Shown here one piece after another: positions 7,920-16,265 of a stretch of DNA of 36,425 nucleotides (the stretch's first letter is position 1; each line of letters starts with the position of its first letter). The notes beneath the pieces are model-generated. The model saw only the letters and a list, made by a program, of their open reading frames with translations. It did no database searches and was not told where the DNA came from. Source of the DNA: Chloroflexota bacterium (lineage in GTDB: Bacteria > Chloroflexota > Dehalococcoidia > UBA2979); the NCBI GenBank assembly GCA_027592645.1, contig JAQCKI010000007.1, positions 1-36,425 of the forward strand. The letters run 5' to 3'. The position numbers and the translations under genes are program-made.

Positions 7920-9116
7920 CTATGGCGTCGCCCGAGGCGTCGGGTGTAATTCCGCCTCGGACGTCGGGACGCCTCGCAGCAGGAGCACGATGACGAGGAT
8001 CGCCGCGCAGAGCGTCAGGCCGCCCGCGTAGAACGGTGCGCTGAGGTTGAACAGGTCCACGAGCACCCCGCCCGCCACTGCCCCGATGACGATGCCGATG
8101 CCGCTCCCAGATGCCCCGATGCCAATCACCGTGCCCATCCCCATGCGCCGCCCGGCCACGACCTGCATCGCGGACGCCGTGACCTGCGTCAGCGCCTGGC
8201 CGATGCCGAGCACGAACAGCAACGCCAGCGCGGTGCCGTACGTCAGTGGGATGCCGAGCGCGATCAGTGCGGCACCACTCACCAGGAGGCCGGCCGACGC
8301 CAGCCATCGGCGGTTCAGCCGGTCGGCCAGCCACCCGAACGCCGGCTGAGAGATGCCGCTGGCGAGGCTCTGCGTGGAGAACGCGAGGCCGATGAGCAAC
8401 GGCCCGCTGCCGAGATCCGCGAGCCGCAGCCCGAGGAACGAGAGGGTCGCGCCGAAACTCATCGATGTCAGGGCCATCATCAGCGTCAGCGCCATGACCA
8501 GCGGGTCGCGGAGCGCCGTGCCGAAGCGCACCTCCGGCGTGACCCGATGGGTCAGACGATCCTTGGGCGGGTGTGGTGGGAGCAGGATCGCAATGATCAG
8601 CGCGGAGCCGGACATCAGTGCGCCCATGCCGATGAAGACGGCATCGAAGCCGAACGCCTGACGCAGCAGTCCGGCGAGCAGGGGCCCGACGCCGAAGCCC
8701 ATGATGTCCGCGATCGCAAACAGCCCGAACCAGCGGCCCTCGTGCCCCTCCGGCACCATGTCGCCGATGTAGGCGCGGGCAACGGAGAAGATCAGGCTGG
8801 TGCCCGCGCCGGAGAACATACGGAACGCGAGCACCTGCCAGAAGTGATCGGCGGTGAGATAGCCACCGGCAGCCACGACATAACAGAGCAGCCCGATGAT
8901 GATGAACGGCTTGCGACCAAATCGGTCAGAGAGCCGCCCCGCGAACGGGCTCACCAGCGTCTGGGTGATCGCGAAACTGGAGAAGGTGACGCCGATCCAG
9001 AGGCCGGTGGCGCCCAATTCCTCCGCGTAGACCGGCAGCAAGGGACTCACCATGGAGATTCCCATGGTGGCGACAAAGACCGCAGCAAAGAGAACCAGGA
9101 AGGGACGGGAACGCAC
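7920..9116 (-). CDS. Major facilitator superfamily transporter (DHA1-type, 12 TM)
   Basis: The 398-aa protein is hydrophobic throughout and shows the MFS loop 2-3 motif GRLSDRFGRKP, repeated in weaker form in the second half as GWLADRLNRR. About 12 membrane helices can be read, in two six-helix halves. It resembles drug:H+ antiporter-type exporters; substrate cannot be told from sequence. It starts at a GTG and is divergent from the ABC importer lipoprotein gene. The CCAEP radical SAM gene follows after 66 bases, so the transporter may export that enzyme's product (inference). Confidence 0.9.
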   Translation of the reverse strand: MRSRPFLVLFAAVFVATMGISMVSPLLPVYAEELGATGLWIGVTFSSFAITQTLVSPFAGRLSDRFGRKPFIIIGLLCYVVAAGGYLTADHFWQVLAFRMFSGAGTSLIFSVARAYIGDMVPEGHEGRWFGLFAIADIMGFGVGPLLAGLLRQAFGFDAVFIGMGALMSGSALIIAILLPPHPPKDRLTHRVTPEVRFGTALRDPLVMALTLMMALTSMSFGATLSFLGLRLADLGSGPLLIGLAFSTQSLASGISQPAFGWLADRLNRRWLASAGLLVSGAALIALGIPLTYGTALALLFVLGIGQALTQVTASAMQVVAGRRMGMGTVIGIGASGSGIGIVIGAVAGGVLVDLFNLSAPFYAGGLTLCAAILVIVLLLRGVPTSEAELHPTPRATP

Positions 9117-9260
9117 GATGCATTGACGCTAGCACGGGGCGCGGGTGCGAGATTGCGGGCACGGACGCAAACACCCCACGTAGGCCTCTACCCCCATTAC
9201 GATGCAGATAGCGCTGGGCGGCGCGCGGGCGATCCTGATGGCAACCTTCCGCGACCGGTG

Positions 9261-11018
9261 ATGACGATGATGCGACTCCCGATTCGCGGTGTAATGGGCG
9301 TGGTATTCCCCGCGATCCTGATGATCCTGACGGCGTGCCAATCCGACTCCTCAGCGACCGGTTCTCCCGTACCGGAGGCCACACCAACACCCACCGCTGC
9401 GGTCCAGGCCGACGCGGTGCAGACGCTGAGGGTGAACCTGCCCGGCGAGCCGCAGACGCTTGACCCGCAGCGTTCGACGGACTCCGTCTCGAACACGATC
9501 TTGCGTTCGATCTACTCCGGCCTCCTGCGTGTGGGGCCGGATCTGACCGTGCAGCCCGACCTGGCGATGGAGGTTCCGACCGTTGAGAACGGCGGCATCT
9601 CCGCCGACGGCCTGACGTACACCTTCCGTCTGCGCGAGGGTCTGAAGTGGTCCGACGGGACGCCGCTGGTCGCGGGCGCACTGGTTGATTCGGCGCGACG
9701 GCTCTTTGAGCCCGGTGCGACCGGCCGCTACGCGGACTTCTACCGCGTGCTCGCCTCGCCTGGTCCGGACGGGGACGCGAACCTGGCGGTCCGTGCGGCC
9801 CGCCGCGCGGGTGCCACCGCGGACGAACTGCTGGCGCTGGAGGCGCTGGTGCAGCCCTCGCTCCGTGTGGAGGCGCCCGATGACCGCACGGTGGTCTACC
9901 ACCTGAACACGAGCACGCCCGTCTTCCTGCAACTGGCGGCGATGTGGCCGCTGTACCCCGTGCGGCAGGACGTCATCACCGCTCACGGTGCCCAGTGGCC
10001 GGAGGCCGCCACGCACATCTCCAACGGCCCGTTCCGGCTGGCCGAGTGGCAACACGGCGAGCGCATCGAACTCGTCCGGAACGAGCACTGGCACGGCGAA
10101 GCGCCCACCCTCGACTCGATCCACTACAGCATGGTGGGCGAGGCCGGCGTGGCGATGCTGGCATACGGAAACAACGAGCTTGACATCGTCACGCTGGGGC
10201 CGGCGGAACTCGTCCAGGTGCGCGACGACCTGGCGCTGCGGGAGGAGTTCATCGCCTACGCGCAGCTGAGCACCGTGGGTCTCTACTTCAACCTGGGTGA
10301 CGAGGATCTCTCCGATGTCCGCGTGCGCCGTGCGCTCGCGGGCGGCCTCGACCGCAACGAGTACGCCGAGGTGGTGCGAGAGGGTGCCGTGCTGCCCGCC
10401 TATGGCTGGGTGCCGCCGGGGATGCCCGGCCACGACCCGGAGGTGGGATCGCAGTATCGGGACGGGGTGGCCGCGGCCCAGGCGCTGCTGACGGAGGCTG
10501 GGTTCCCCGGTGGGGCCGGCCTGACCGTCACGATCCTGTCGGTGGACACCTCCACCTCGAACCTGACCTCCCAGTGGCTCCAGCAGCAGTGGGAGCGGAA
10601 CCTGGGCGTCACCGTGGTCATCGAAACGCGGGACACCGCGACCTTCGTCGCCGACCGGCTGGCGGGCAACTACTCGGTAGTGGTCGGTGGCTGGGGTGCG
10701 GACTACCCGGACCCACAGAACTGGCTGCCGCTCTTCCAGGCGGGCGGCGCGTTCAACGCCGGTGACTTCCGCAACGAGGAGTTCGACCGGCTCGTGGACG
10801 AGGCTGCGTTGGAACTGGACAACGAGCGGCGCATCCAGTTGTACGTCGACGCGCAGCGCATCCTGATCGAGGAAGCACCGTTCACGCCGCTCTACTACGG
10901 GCGGCGGAACGCGCTCGTGAAGCCGTGGGTGACGGGGCTGCTGCCGTCTTCGATGGAGGGTGAGATTCCGGGCGCGCTCTACTTCGACCGCGTGGTCATC
11001 TCCGGCCGCGCGCCCTAG
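9261..11018 (+). CDS. Peptide/nickel-type ABC transporter substrate-binding lipoprotein (OppA/DppA family)
   Basis: The 585-aa protein begins with a lipoprotein signal peptide. A hydrophobic core (VMGVVFPAILMILTAC) ends in the lipobox LTAC, so the mature protein is anchored at the Cys. A Thr/Pro-rich linker follows, and then an SBP_bac_5 domain: LRVNLPGEPQTLDPQ, YTFRLREGLKWSDGTP, VRRALAGGLDR and PFTPLYYGRRN. The open frame extends far upstream to 8547, but that part is antisense to the MFS gene and has no signal peptide. ATG 9261 (or 9267/9270) directly before the signal sequence is chosen, though its ribosome site is weak. Two permease genes follow at 58 bases. The ligand is probably an oligopeptide or similar compound. 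Confidence 0.92.
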   Translation: MTMMRLPIRGVMGVVFPAILMILTACQSDSSATGSPVPEATPTPTAAVQADAVQTLRVNLPGEPQTLDPQRSTDSVSNTILRSIYSGLLRVGPDLTVQPDLAMEVPTVENGGISADGLTYTFRLREGLKWSDGTPLVAGALVDSARRLFEPGATGRYADFYRVLASPGPDGDANLAVRAARRAGATADELLALEALVQPSLRVEAPDDRTVVYHLNTSTPVFLQLAAMWPLYPVRQDVITAHGAQWPEAATHISNGPFRLAEWQHGERIELVRNEHWHGEAPTLDSIHYSMVGEAGVAMLAYGNNELDIVTLGPAELVQVRDDLALREEFIAYAQLSTVGLYFNLGDEDLSDVRVRRALAGGLDRNEYAEVVREGAVLPAYGWVPPGMPGHDPEVGSQYRDGVAAAQALLTEAGFPGGAGLTVTILSVDTSTSNLTSQWLQQQWERNLGVTVVIETRDTATFVADRLAGNYSVVVGGWGADYPDPQNWLPLFQAGGAFNAGDFRNEEFDRLVDEAALELDNERRIQLYVDAQRILIEEAPFTPLYYGRRNALVKPWVTGLLPSSMEGEIPGALYFDRVVISGRAP

Positions 11019-11076
11019 TCCTGGCCGACCGGCGGATGCGGCAGCGATGCCGCGTCCGCCGGGATAGGTTGCACGC

Positions 11077-12024
11077 ATGGCCAGGTACATCGCGGCGCGG
11101 CTCCTTTGGACAGTGGTCACGCTCTTCGCGCTCGCCGCGATCACCTTCGCGCTGATGCACCGCGTCCCCGGTGGCCCGTTCGACGCCGCCTCCGTGGATC
11201 GCCCGCTGCCGGCCGCCGTACTCGAGGCGCAACAGGCGTACTACGGGCTGGACGATCCCGTGCCGGTCCAGTTCGGCCGCTACCTGGGGCATCTGGTTCG
11301 CGGCAACCTGGGTGTCTCCTTCGCACAGCAAGGACGGCCCGTCACGGACCTGATGCTGGACAAGATGTGGCCCTCGCTCCTACTGGGGCTCATGGCCTTC
11401 GGGGTGGTGGTGGGCGGTGGCGTCCCGCTGGGCGTGCTGGCGGCGACGCATCGAGGGCGCGCCGTGGATACCGTGGCGCTGGGCGTCGCGACGGCGCTGG
11501 CGGCGGTACCGAGTTTCGTGCTCGCGTTCGTGCTGCTGCTGATCTTCTCGGTCTGGCTTGGGTGGACGCCGGTGTTCATGGGCGCCGGCTTCGGCGAGAG
11601 CCTGTCCTCGCTGCCGCGCGGAATCGTCCCGGCGATCGCCCTCGGCGCGCCGGCGATGGCACTGATCTCGCGCATCACGCGCGCCTCGATGCTGGAGGCG
11701 CTGGAGCAGGACTATGTCCGCACCGCCCGCGCGAAGGGGCTGTCGCCATTGGCGGTGACGCTGCGGCACGCGCTGCGCAATGCGCTGATCCCGGTGGTGA
11801 CGGTGCTGGGCCCGGTGCTGGCGGGACTGATCACCGGCTCGATCATCATCGAGTCGATCTTCGGCGTGCCCGGGATCGGGTCGGCGTTCATCACCTCCGT
11901 CACCGCGCGCGACTACGGCGTGATCATGGGCACGACGCTGCTGTACGGCGCGGTGATCATGCTCGTGAACCTGGCGGTGGACCTGGCCTACCCGGTGCTC
12001 GACCCGCGGGTGACGCTTCGATGA
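11077..12024 (+). CDS. ABC transporter permease, OppB/DppB-type
   Basis: The 315-aa inner-membrane protein has the N-terminal MARYIAARLLWTVVTLFAL helix typical of OppB-type permeases, then RVPGGPFD, a periplasmic loop, and five further helices. The EAA loop is present (ALEQDYVRTARAKGLS), the contact site for the ATPase. The ATG at 11077 has GGATAGG upstream. Its TGA overlaps the ATG of the next permease (ATGA at 12021-12024), indicating translational coupling. Confidence 0.95.
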   Translation: MARYIAARLLWTVVTLFALAAITFALMHRVPGGPFDAASVDRPLPAAVLEAQQAYYGLDDPVPVQFGRYLGHLVRGNLGVSFAQQGRPVTDLMLDKMWPSLLLGLMAFGVVVGGGVPLGVLAATHRGRAVDTVALGVATALAAVPSFVLAFVLLLIFSVWLGWTPVFMGAGFGESLSSLPRGIVPAIALGAPAMALISRITRASMLEALEQDYVRTARAKGLSPLAVTLRHALRNALIPVVTVLGPVLAGLITGSIIIESIFGVPGIGSAFITSVTARDYGVIMGTTLLYGAVIMLVNLAVDLAYPVLDPRVTLR

Positions 12025-12962
12025 TGGCCGCGACCACCGGGCGCGATCACGGTCGTGCGTGGCAGCGGTTCCGGCGGAATCGCTCCGGCCTCGCCGGGGG
12101 CGTGGTGCTGCTGTTCTTCGTGGCGGTGGCGATGCTCGGGCCGGTGATCGCCACGCACGACCCGACCGAGCAGTTCCTGGCGCCCGCGACCGGGGGCGTG
12201 CTCGACCCGATGGAGCCCAGGGACACCGGGAAGTTCGAGGCACCAAGCGGCACGCACCTGTTTGGGACTGACCAACTGGCGCGCGACATCTTCAGCCGCA
12301 CGCTGGAGGGACTACGGGTATCGCTGGCGGCGGCGGTGTTCACCGTTGTGGTCGCAGGGGGGATTGGGATCGCGGTCGGACTGGTCGCCGCGAGCGGGCC
12401 GGGTTGGCTGGATTCGCTCCTGATGCGCGGGACGGACCTGGCGTACGCGTTCCCGGATCTACTGCTGATCATCCTGCTGCGTGCCGCCCTCGGTGACACG
12501 TTCTTCGGCGCGCGTCAGGTGCTGGGCGTGGATGCCGGCGTCTTGCTGCTGTTCCTGGCGATTGGGTTCACCGCGTGGCCGACGATGGCGCGGCTGGTGC
12601 GCGGGCAGGTGCTGGCCGTGCGCGAGACGGAGTTCTCGATGGCTGCGGTCGCCATCGGGGCGTCGCCCTCGAGGATCGCGATACGCCACTGGCTGCCGCA
12701 CGCCGCCGGTCCGGTGATTGTGGAGGCCACGTTCCTGGCGCCTCGGGCGATCTTCGCTGAGGCGGCGCTGTCGTTCATCGGGCTGGGCGTATCGCCACCG
12801 TCCGCGAGCCTGGGCGTATTGATCAGCGACCACTTCCAGTTCGTGATGGTGCAGTGGACGGCGCTGGCGATCCCGACGGCGATCCTCGCGCTGCTGTTCC
12901 TGGGGACGCAGTACCTGGGCGACGGGCTGCGCGACGCGCTGGATCCGCGTGCGAGCCGGTAG
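12021..12962 (+). CDS. ABC transporter permease, OppC/DppC-type
   Basis: The start ATG overlaps the stop of the OppB-type gene by four bases. The 313-aa protein begins with a short cytoplasmic segment (RFRRNRSGLAGG), as in OppC, then a TM helix and the large periplasmic loop with HLFGTDQLARDIFSR, a hallmark of the family. The EAA loop is near ETEFSMAAVAIGASPSRI. C-terminal DGLRDALDPR is also canonical. The substrate-binding and permease genes form an operon, but no OppD or OppF ATPase follows; the next gene is on the opposite strand 6 bases away. ATPases must be supplied from elsewhere. Confidence 0.95.
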   Translation: MMAATTGRDHGRAWQRFRRNRSGLAGGVVLLFFVAVAMLGPVIATHDPTEQFLAPATGGVLDPMEPRDTGKFEAPSGTHLFGTDQLARDIFSRTLEGLRVSLAAAVFTVVVAGGIGIAVGLVAASGPGWLDSLLMRGTDLAYAFPDLLLIILLRAALGDTFFGARQVLGVDAGVLLLFLAIGFTAWPTMARLVRGQVLAVRETEFSMAAVAIGASPSRIAIRHWLPHAAGPVIVEATFLAPRAIFAEAALSFIGLGVSPPSASLGVLISDHFQFVMVQWTALAIPTAILALLFLGTQYLGDGLRDALDPRASR

Positions 12963-12968
12963 GACGGG

Positions 12969-14363
12969 CTACTGGCGGGCGCGGGCCTCGGCCGGTGCGA
13001 CACCGGGGCCGCGGCCGCTGAGGCGTGCGCCCTCCTCGCGGCTGATCTTGCCCTCGGCGACCAGTTGAGCAGCCTGAGCGGGCGACATCTCCGCGTGGGC
13101 CAGCGTGCCCAGCCGCAGATTGCGGATGCTGGGGCTGAGGAGCGTGGTGAGCAGCACGACGGCGAGGCCGATCAACTGCGCGACGACTACCGCGGTGGGC
13201 GCGCCCCAGGCATCGACGGCGAAGGTGAGTGGCAGGACGCCCAGCGGCATGGTGCCGAAGGACATCATCAGCACAGCCATCACGCGGCCTCGGTACTCGT
13301 CCGGCACCTGGGCCTGGATCACCGCGTTGTTGGTGACCTGGAAGATCATCGCACCGACGTTGCCGAGCGCGAGCAGCACGAGTGCCGGCAGGAACGCGGG
13401 GATGATGGCGAACGCGATCATGCAGAGCAGCATGGCGACCGCGCCGCCGATCTGTAGCCAGCCCTTGTGCGGGTAGTCCGAGATGCCGGCCGCGATCAGC
13501 GCGCCTACCAGGCCACCGATGCCGGAGACAGACATCAGGTAGCCCAGTGCCACGGGCCCGCGCTTGAAGACGTCCTCCGCAAACACCGGCAGGATCTGGT
13601 TCACCGGGAACGCGAACAGCGGCATCACCAGCGCGATGATGATCAGCATCCGGAACAGCGGTGTGCGCCAGACGAAGGTGAACCCCGCGCCCAGTTCACT
13701 CATCATCCGGGTTCCCGCGTCACGCGAGACCGCGACCATGCCGTGCTTCGGCAGTGGCAGCAACGAAATCACCGAGATCACGAACAGGGCGACCGTCACG
13801 AGGTAGACGTTGCCCACGCCCATGGGCGCGATCAGCAGGCCGGCGACCGCGGGCCCGATGATGCGCGTGACGTTCTGGCCGCTCATCTGGAGCGAAATGG
13901 CGTTCATCATCAGGTGCTGCGGGACCAGTTGAGGCACGATCGCCTGGCGCGCCGGCATCACGACCGAGAAGAATAGCCCCATCGACATCGCGGCGGCCGC
14001 GAGGTGCCAGAACTCGATCCTGCCGGTCAGGATGAGGGCAGCCATGACGGCGTTGTTCAGGCCAACGAACGTCTGCGACCAGATCAGCAGCGTCCGCTTG
14101 TTCACGCGATCCGCGATCACGCCGCCGAACGGGCCGGCGAAGAGCATCGGGACGGCCAGCGATAGCGCGAGGATGCCGAGCGCGGAGGCGGCGCCGGTCA
14201 GTTCGTACGCCAGGTAGCCGCGCAGCGTGAAGTTCATCTGCATCGCGAGGAAGAAGGCGGCGTTGCCGCCGGAGAACCACGCGTAGTCGCGCACGCGCAG
14301 CGATTCGAAGGTGCGTGAAATCACGCCTCCGCGCTCCGCATGCGCGATGCCGTCCGTGCTCAC
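12969..14363 (-). CDS. Major facilitator superfamily transporter (EntS/MFS_3-like)
   Basis: This is a membrane transporter of about 464 aa with roughly 12 helices. It has GGVIADRVNKRTLLI between TM2 and TM3 and VPDEYRGRVMAVLMM in the second half, the pattern of MFS_3/EntS-like exporters. The GTG at 14363 is preferred over the upstream start at 14408: it has a perfect AGGAGG 6 bases upstream, and the extra 15 residues (Pro/Arg-rich) do not fit the family. The C-terminal 45 residues are a cytoplasmic tail with a SHOCT-like helical stretch (QLVAEGKISREEGARL). A MarR-family regulator gene lies 153 bases upstream on the same strand and probably controls it. Confidence 0.92.
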   Translation of the reverse strand: MSTDGIAHAERGGVISRTFESLRVRDYAWFSGGNAAFFLAMQMNFTLRGYLAYELTGAASALGILALSLAVPMLFAGPFGGVIADRVNKRTLLIWSQTFVGLNNAVMAALILTGRIEFWHLAAAAMSMGLFFSVVMPARQAIVPQLVPQHLMMNAISLQMSGQNVTRIIGPAVAGLLIAPMGVGNVYLVTVALFVISVISLLPLPKHGMVAVSRDAGTRMMSELGAGFTFVWRTPLFRMLIIIALVMPLFAFPVNQILPVFAEDVFKRGPVALGYLMSVSGIGGLVGALIAAGISDYPHKGWLQIGGAVAMLLCMIAFAIIPAFLPALVLLALGNVGAMIFQVTNNAVIQAQVPDEYRGRVMAVLMMSFGTMPLGVLPLTFAVDAWGAPTAVVVAQLIGLAVVLLTTLLSPSIRNLRLGTLAHAEMSPAQAAQLVAEGKISREEGARLSGRGPGVAPAEARARQ

Positions 14364-14384
14364 CGTGAGCCTCCTGCGCGGGGA

Positions 14385-14413
14385 TTGAGGCCGCCCGAGG
14401 GGCCGCAACTCAA
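14385..14413. promoter_or_regulatory. Imperfect inverted repeat upstream of the MFS start
   Basis: TTGAG (14385-14389) and CTCAA (14409-14413) flank a GC-rich centre in which GGCC repeats itself. The element sits just before the AGGAGG of the exporter gene, between it and the MarR gene. It could be an operator for that MarR protein or an mRNA hairpin near the ribosome site. A C7 tract follows at about 14419-14425. Weak evidence. Confidence 0.2.
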
Positions 14414-14516
14414 GGATACCCCCCCTACGGTACCGCTTCGCCTCGACTGCGTACGGCGGATGCGGAACGTTATCGCCGTGTCGGACCGCCAGTGGTGCGC
14501 AGCCGGCAGGTGCCCG

Positions 14517-14993
14517 TCAGTTGGGGGAAGCCACGCGTCGCGCTTCCATCGCACGAACCATCGCCGCAAGGCCGCGGGTGAGCGCATCTACGTCCTCGTC
14601 AGCCATCTGACGCAGGTCCTGGATCAAGTCATCGCGACCGGCGAGTGCGATTTCGCGCACCAGTGCCCGGCCCTCGGCGGTGAGTTCCACCACGGTGGCG
14701 CGTCCATCGTCAGGGTCGGGCAGGCGACGGAGCAGGTTGCGCTCCTTCAGCCGATCCAGGACGGATGTGACGTTGGGCGGCGCCATCCGACTGCGCTCCG
14801 CAATGACCCCGGCGCGTACGCCTCCCCGCGAGACCGCGGCGAAGAGGACGCGGAACTGAGGGACGGTGAGCCCCGCGCTCAGCAGTGGGTGGGCGTGATC
14901 TAACCGCAATTCCCCGCTGCGGAGCATGAGCCGCAGCACGTTGTAGATCCGCTCATCTTTCGGGTCGGTCGCCTTTTGTGTCATGTCGTCCAT
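14517..14993 (-). CDS. MarR-family transcriptional regulator
   Basis: The 158-aa protein has the MarR winged helix: LTVPQFRVLFAAVSRGGV, then the recognition helix MAPPNVTSVLDRLKERNLLRR, and the wing DPDDGRATVVELTAEG. Helices at both ends would form the dimer. MarR proteins repress nearby transport or detoxification genes and release DNA on ligand binding. The downstream MFS exporter on the same strand is the likely target. A second Met (residue 4) could be the start. The gene is divergent from the small beta-rich gene at 15045, so the 51-bp gap may hold a shared control site. Confidence 0.93.
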   Translation of the reverse strand: MDDMTQKATDPKDERIYNVLRLMLRSGELRLDHAHPLLSAGLTVPQFRVLFAAVSRGGVRAGVIAERSRMAPPNVTSVLDRLKERNLLRRLPDPDDGRATVVELTAEGRALVREIALAGRDDLIQDLRQMADEDVDALTRGLAAMVRAMEARRVASPN

Positions 14994-15044
14994 CCATCGT
15001 TCAACCGCCGGTAGGATGGTCGGGCAATCCCGGTGGGGGGCCCG

Positions 15045-15353
15045 ATGTCAGCAGATGGTACGTGGAACGTGACGTTGCAGACACCACTCGGCGCGCGAAC
15101 CGGGACGCTGACCCTGCGTGTGAACGGCAGCGCGCTCTCCGGCGTCTGGGCCGGGCCTCAACGATCCGGCTCGTTCGAGGGCGGCTCCGTGGAGGGTGAC
15201 GGCGACCAGACGCTCCGCTGGGAGATGCCCGTGCGGGCGCCGATTGGCTCCATCACGATTGCCTGCACCGCCATCGTGCGTGGCGATGAAATCGAGGGTC
15301 AGGTGAAATTGGGGCCGTTTGGTGGGGGCACGCTCGCCGGCAAGCGCGCGTAG
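15045..15353 (+). CDS. Small conserved beta-strand-rich protein, unknown function
   Basis: This 102-aa protein starts at ATG 15045 after a G-rich ribosome site (GGTGGGGGG). It is built from alternating short strands: GTWNVTLQTPLG, TGTLTLRVNG, LSGVWAGP, SITIACTAIVRGDE and GQVKLGPFGGG. That looks like a small beta-barrel or jelly roll with repeated G-x-L-x-G turns. Proteins of this look (TPLG...TGTLTL...LGPFG) are widespread as free-standing hypotheticals, sometimes fused to enzymes. There is no signal peptide. It is convergent with the HDOD gene after 14 bases. I cannot assign a role. Confidence 0.7.
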   Translation: MSADGTWNVTLQTPLGARTGTLTLRVNGSALSGVWAGPQRSGSFEGGSVEGDGDQTLRWEMPVRAPIGSITIACTAIVRGDEIEGQVKLGPFGGGTLAGKRA

Positions 15354-15367
15354 CCCAGCGGGCCACC

Positions 15368-16192
15368 TCAGCCGGTGCGCCGCCCGAGGCCGGGGGTACG
15401 TCCCACGGTGGCCTCGCGGAACCAGCGGATCTCTGACATCAGCCCTTCGCGTCCGCCGAGGCGAGCGACCAGCGGGTGATCCTCCATCGCCGGGTCGCGA
15501 CGGTCAGGCCGGCGGACGCCATCGCCAATCCCGAGTCCTGCGATGATCGAGCGCCCGAGGTGGAGTGCCGCGCCCGCCTCGTCGGCGGGGTCGCCGTGAT
15601 GGCCGGCCACGGCCGCGATGACCTCGGCCGGCAGTTGCCAGCGGGCGAGGATGGTCGCGCCGAAGGCGGCGTGATCGACGCCGAAGATGTCCTGCTCGGC
15701 CGCGCTCGCGTCCATCCCGTCCTGCACCACGTCCACGACCCGTCGGTACCGGCTGGGCGCCTGCGCCGCCATCGCGAGCCGACCGATGTCGTGGAGCAGG
15801 CCAGCGACGAACGCCGTCTCTGCGGCAGGCCCGGCCGGCGCAGCAGCCTCGGCGAGGACCGCAGTGCCCAGCAGGTGCCGCCACATCTCGTCCGTATCCA
15901 CCCCGGCGCGGTCGACGTCATCGAACTCGGAGCGCAGCACCGCGGTGGTGACGATCTGACGCACCTGCGCGAGACCGAGGCGGATCACCGCCTCGCGCGC
16001 ACTACGAATCGCGGCGATGGGCGACGAGGCGACCGAGTTCGCCGCGCGCAGCACGCTGAGCGTGAGTGAGGGGTCGCCCTCGACGATGGCGACGAAGCCG
16101 TCCAGCGGTGCGTCCGGGTTCATCAGCAGGATCAGGGCGCGTGCGCGCGGCGCTGGCAGCACCGGAAGCGCGGGCGGAATCGGCAGGGTCAT
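15368..16192 (-). CDS. HDOD-domain protein (second of two)
   Basis: The protein has 274 aa from ATG 16192, which has GAGGAT upstream; the open frame extends further but is antisense noise. The HDOD domain shows IVEGDPSLTLSVLRAANS, REAVIRLGLAQVRQIV, AFVAGLLHDIGRLAMAAQ and a late GHHGDP. Compared with the HDOD protein at 3546 it keeps more HD-like residues (LHDIGRLA and VAGHHGD), so remnants of a phosphohydrolase site are visible. The probable role is signalling adaptor or, less likely, a phosphodiesterase. It stands 73 bases downstream of the EF-G-like gene on the same strand and may be co-transcribed with it. Confidence 0.88.
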   Translation of the reverse strand: MTLPIPPALPVLPAPRARALILLMNPDAPLDGFVAIVEGDPSLTLSVLRAANSVASSPIAAIRSAREAVIRLGLAQVRQIVTTAVLRSEFDDVDRAGVDTDEMWRHLLGTAVLAEAAAPAGPAAETAFVAGLLHDIGRLAMAAQAPSRYRRVVDVVQDGMDASAAEQDIFGVDHAAFGATILARWQLPAEVIAAVAGHHGDPADEAGAALHLGRSIIAGLGIGDGVRRPDRRDPAMEDHPLVARLGGREGLMSEIRWFREATVGRTPGLGRRTG

Positions 16193-16265
16193 CGCTGATC
16201 CTCGCGATACGGGCGGACGGAGGCCCCTCACCCGAGTATCGACGGTGACGGCGAGGTCTTGAGGC

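Noticed and set aside
8547-9260. Upstream in-frame extension of the ABC lipoprotein gene
   Set aside because: It is antisense to the MFS gene, His/Asp/Arg-rich, and would put the signal peptide in the middle of the protein.
9229-9323. 12-bp direct repeat GCGATCCTGATG (9229-9240 and about 9312-9323)
   Set aside because: The second copy lies in the signal-peptide coding sequence; likely chance in a biased composition.
9351-11144. 597-aa open frame antisense to the OppA-type gene
   Set aside because: A codon-mirror frame common in G+C-rich DNA; Arg/His/Val-rich with no domain, while the plus strand is a clear lipoprotein.
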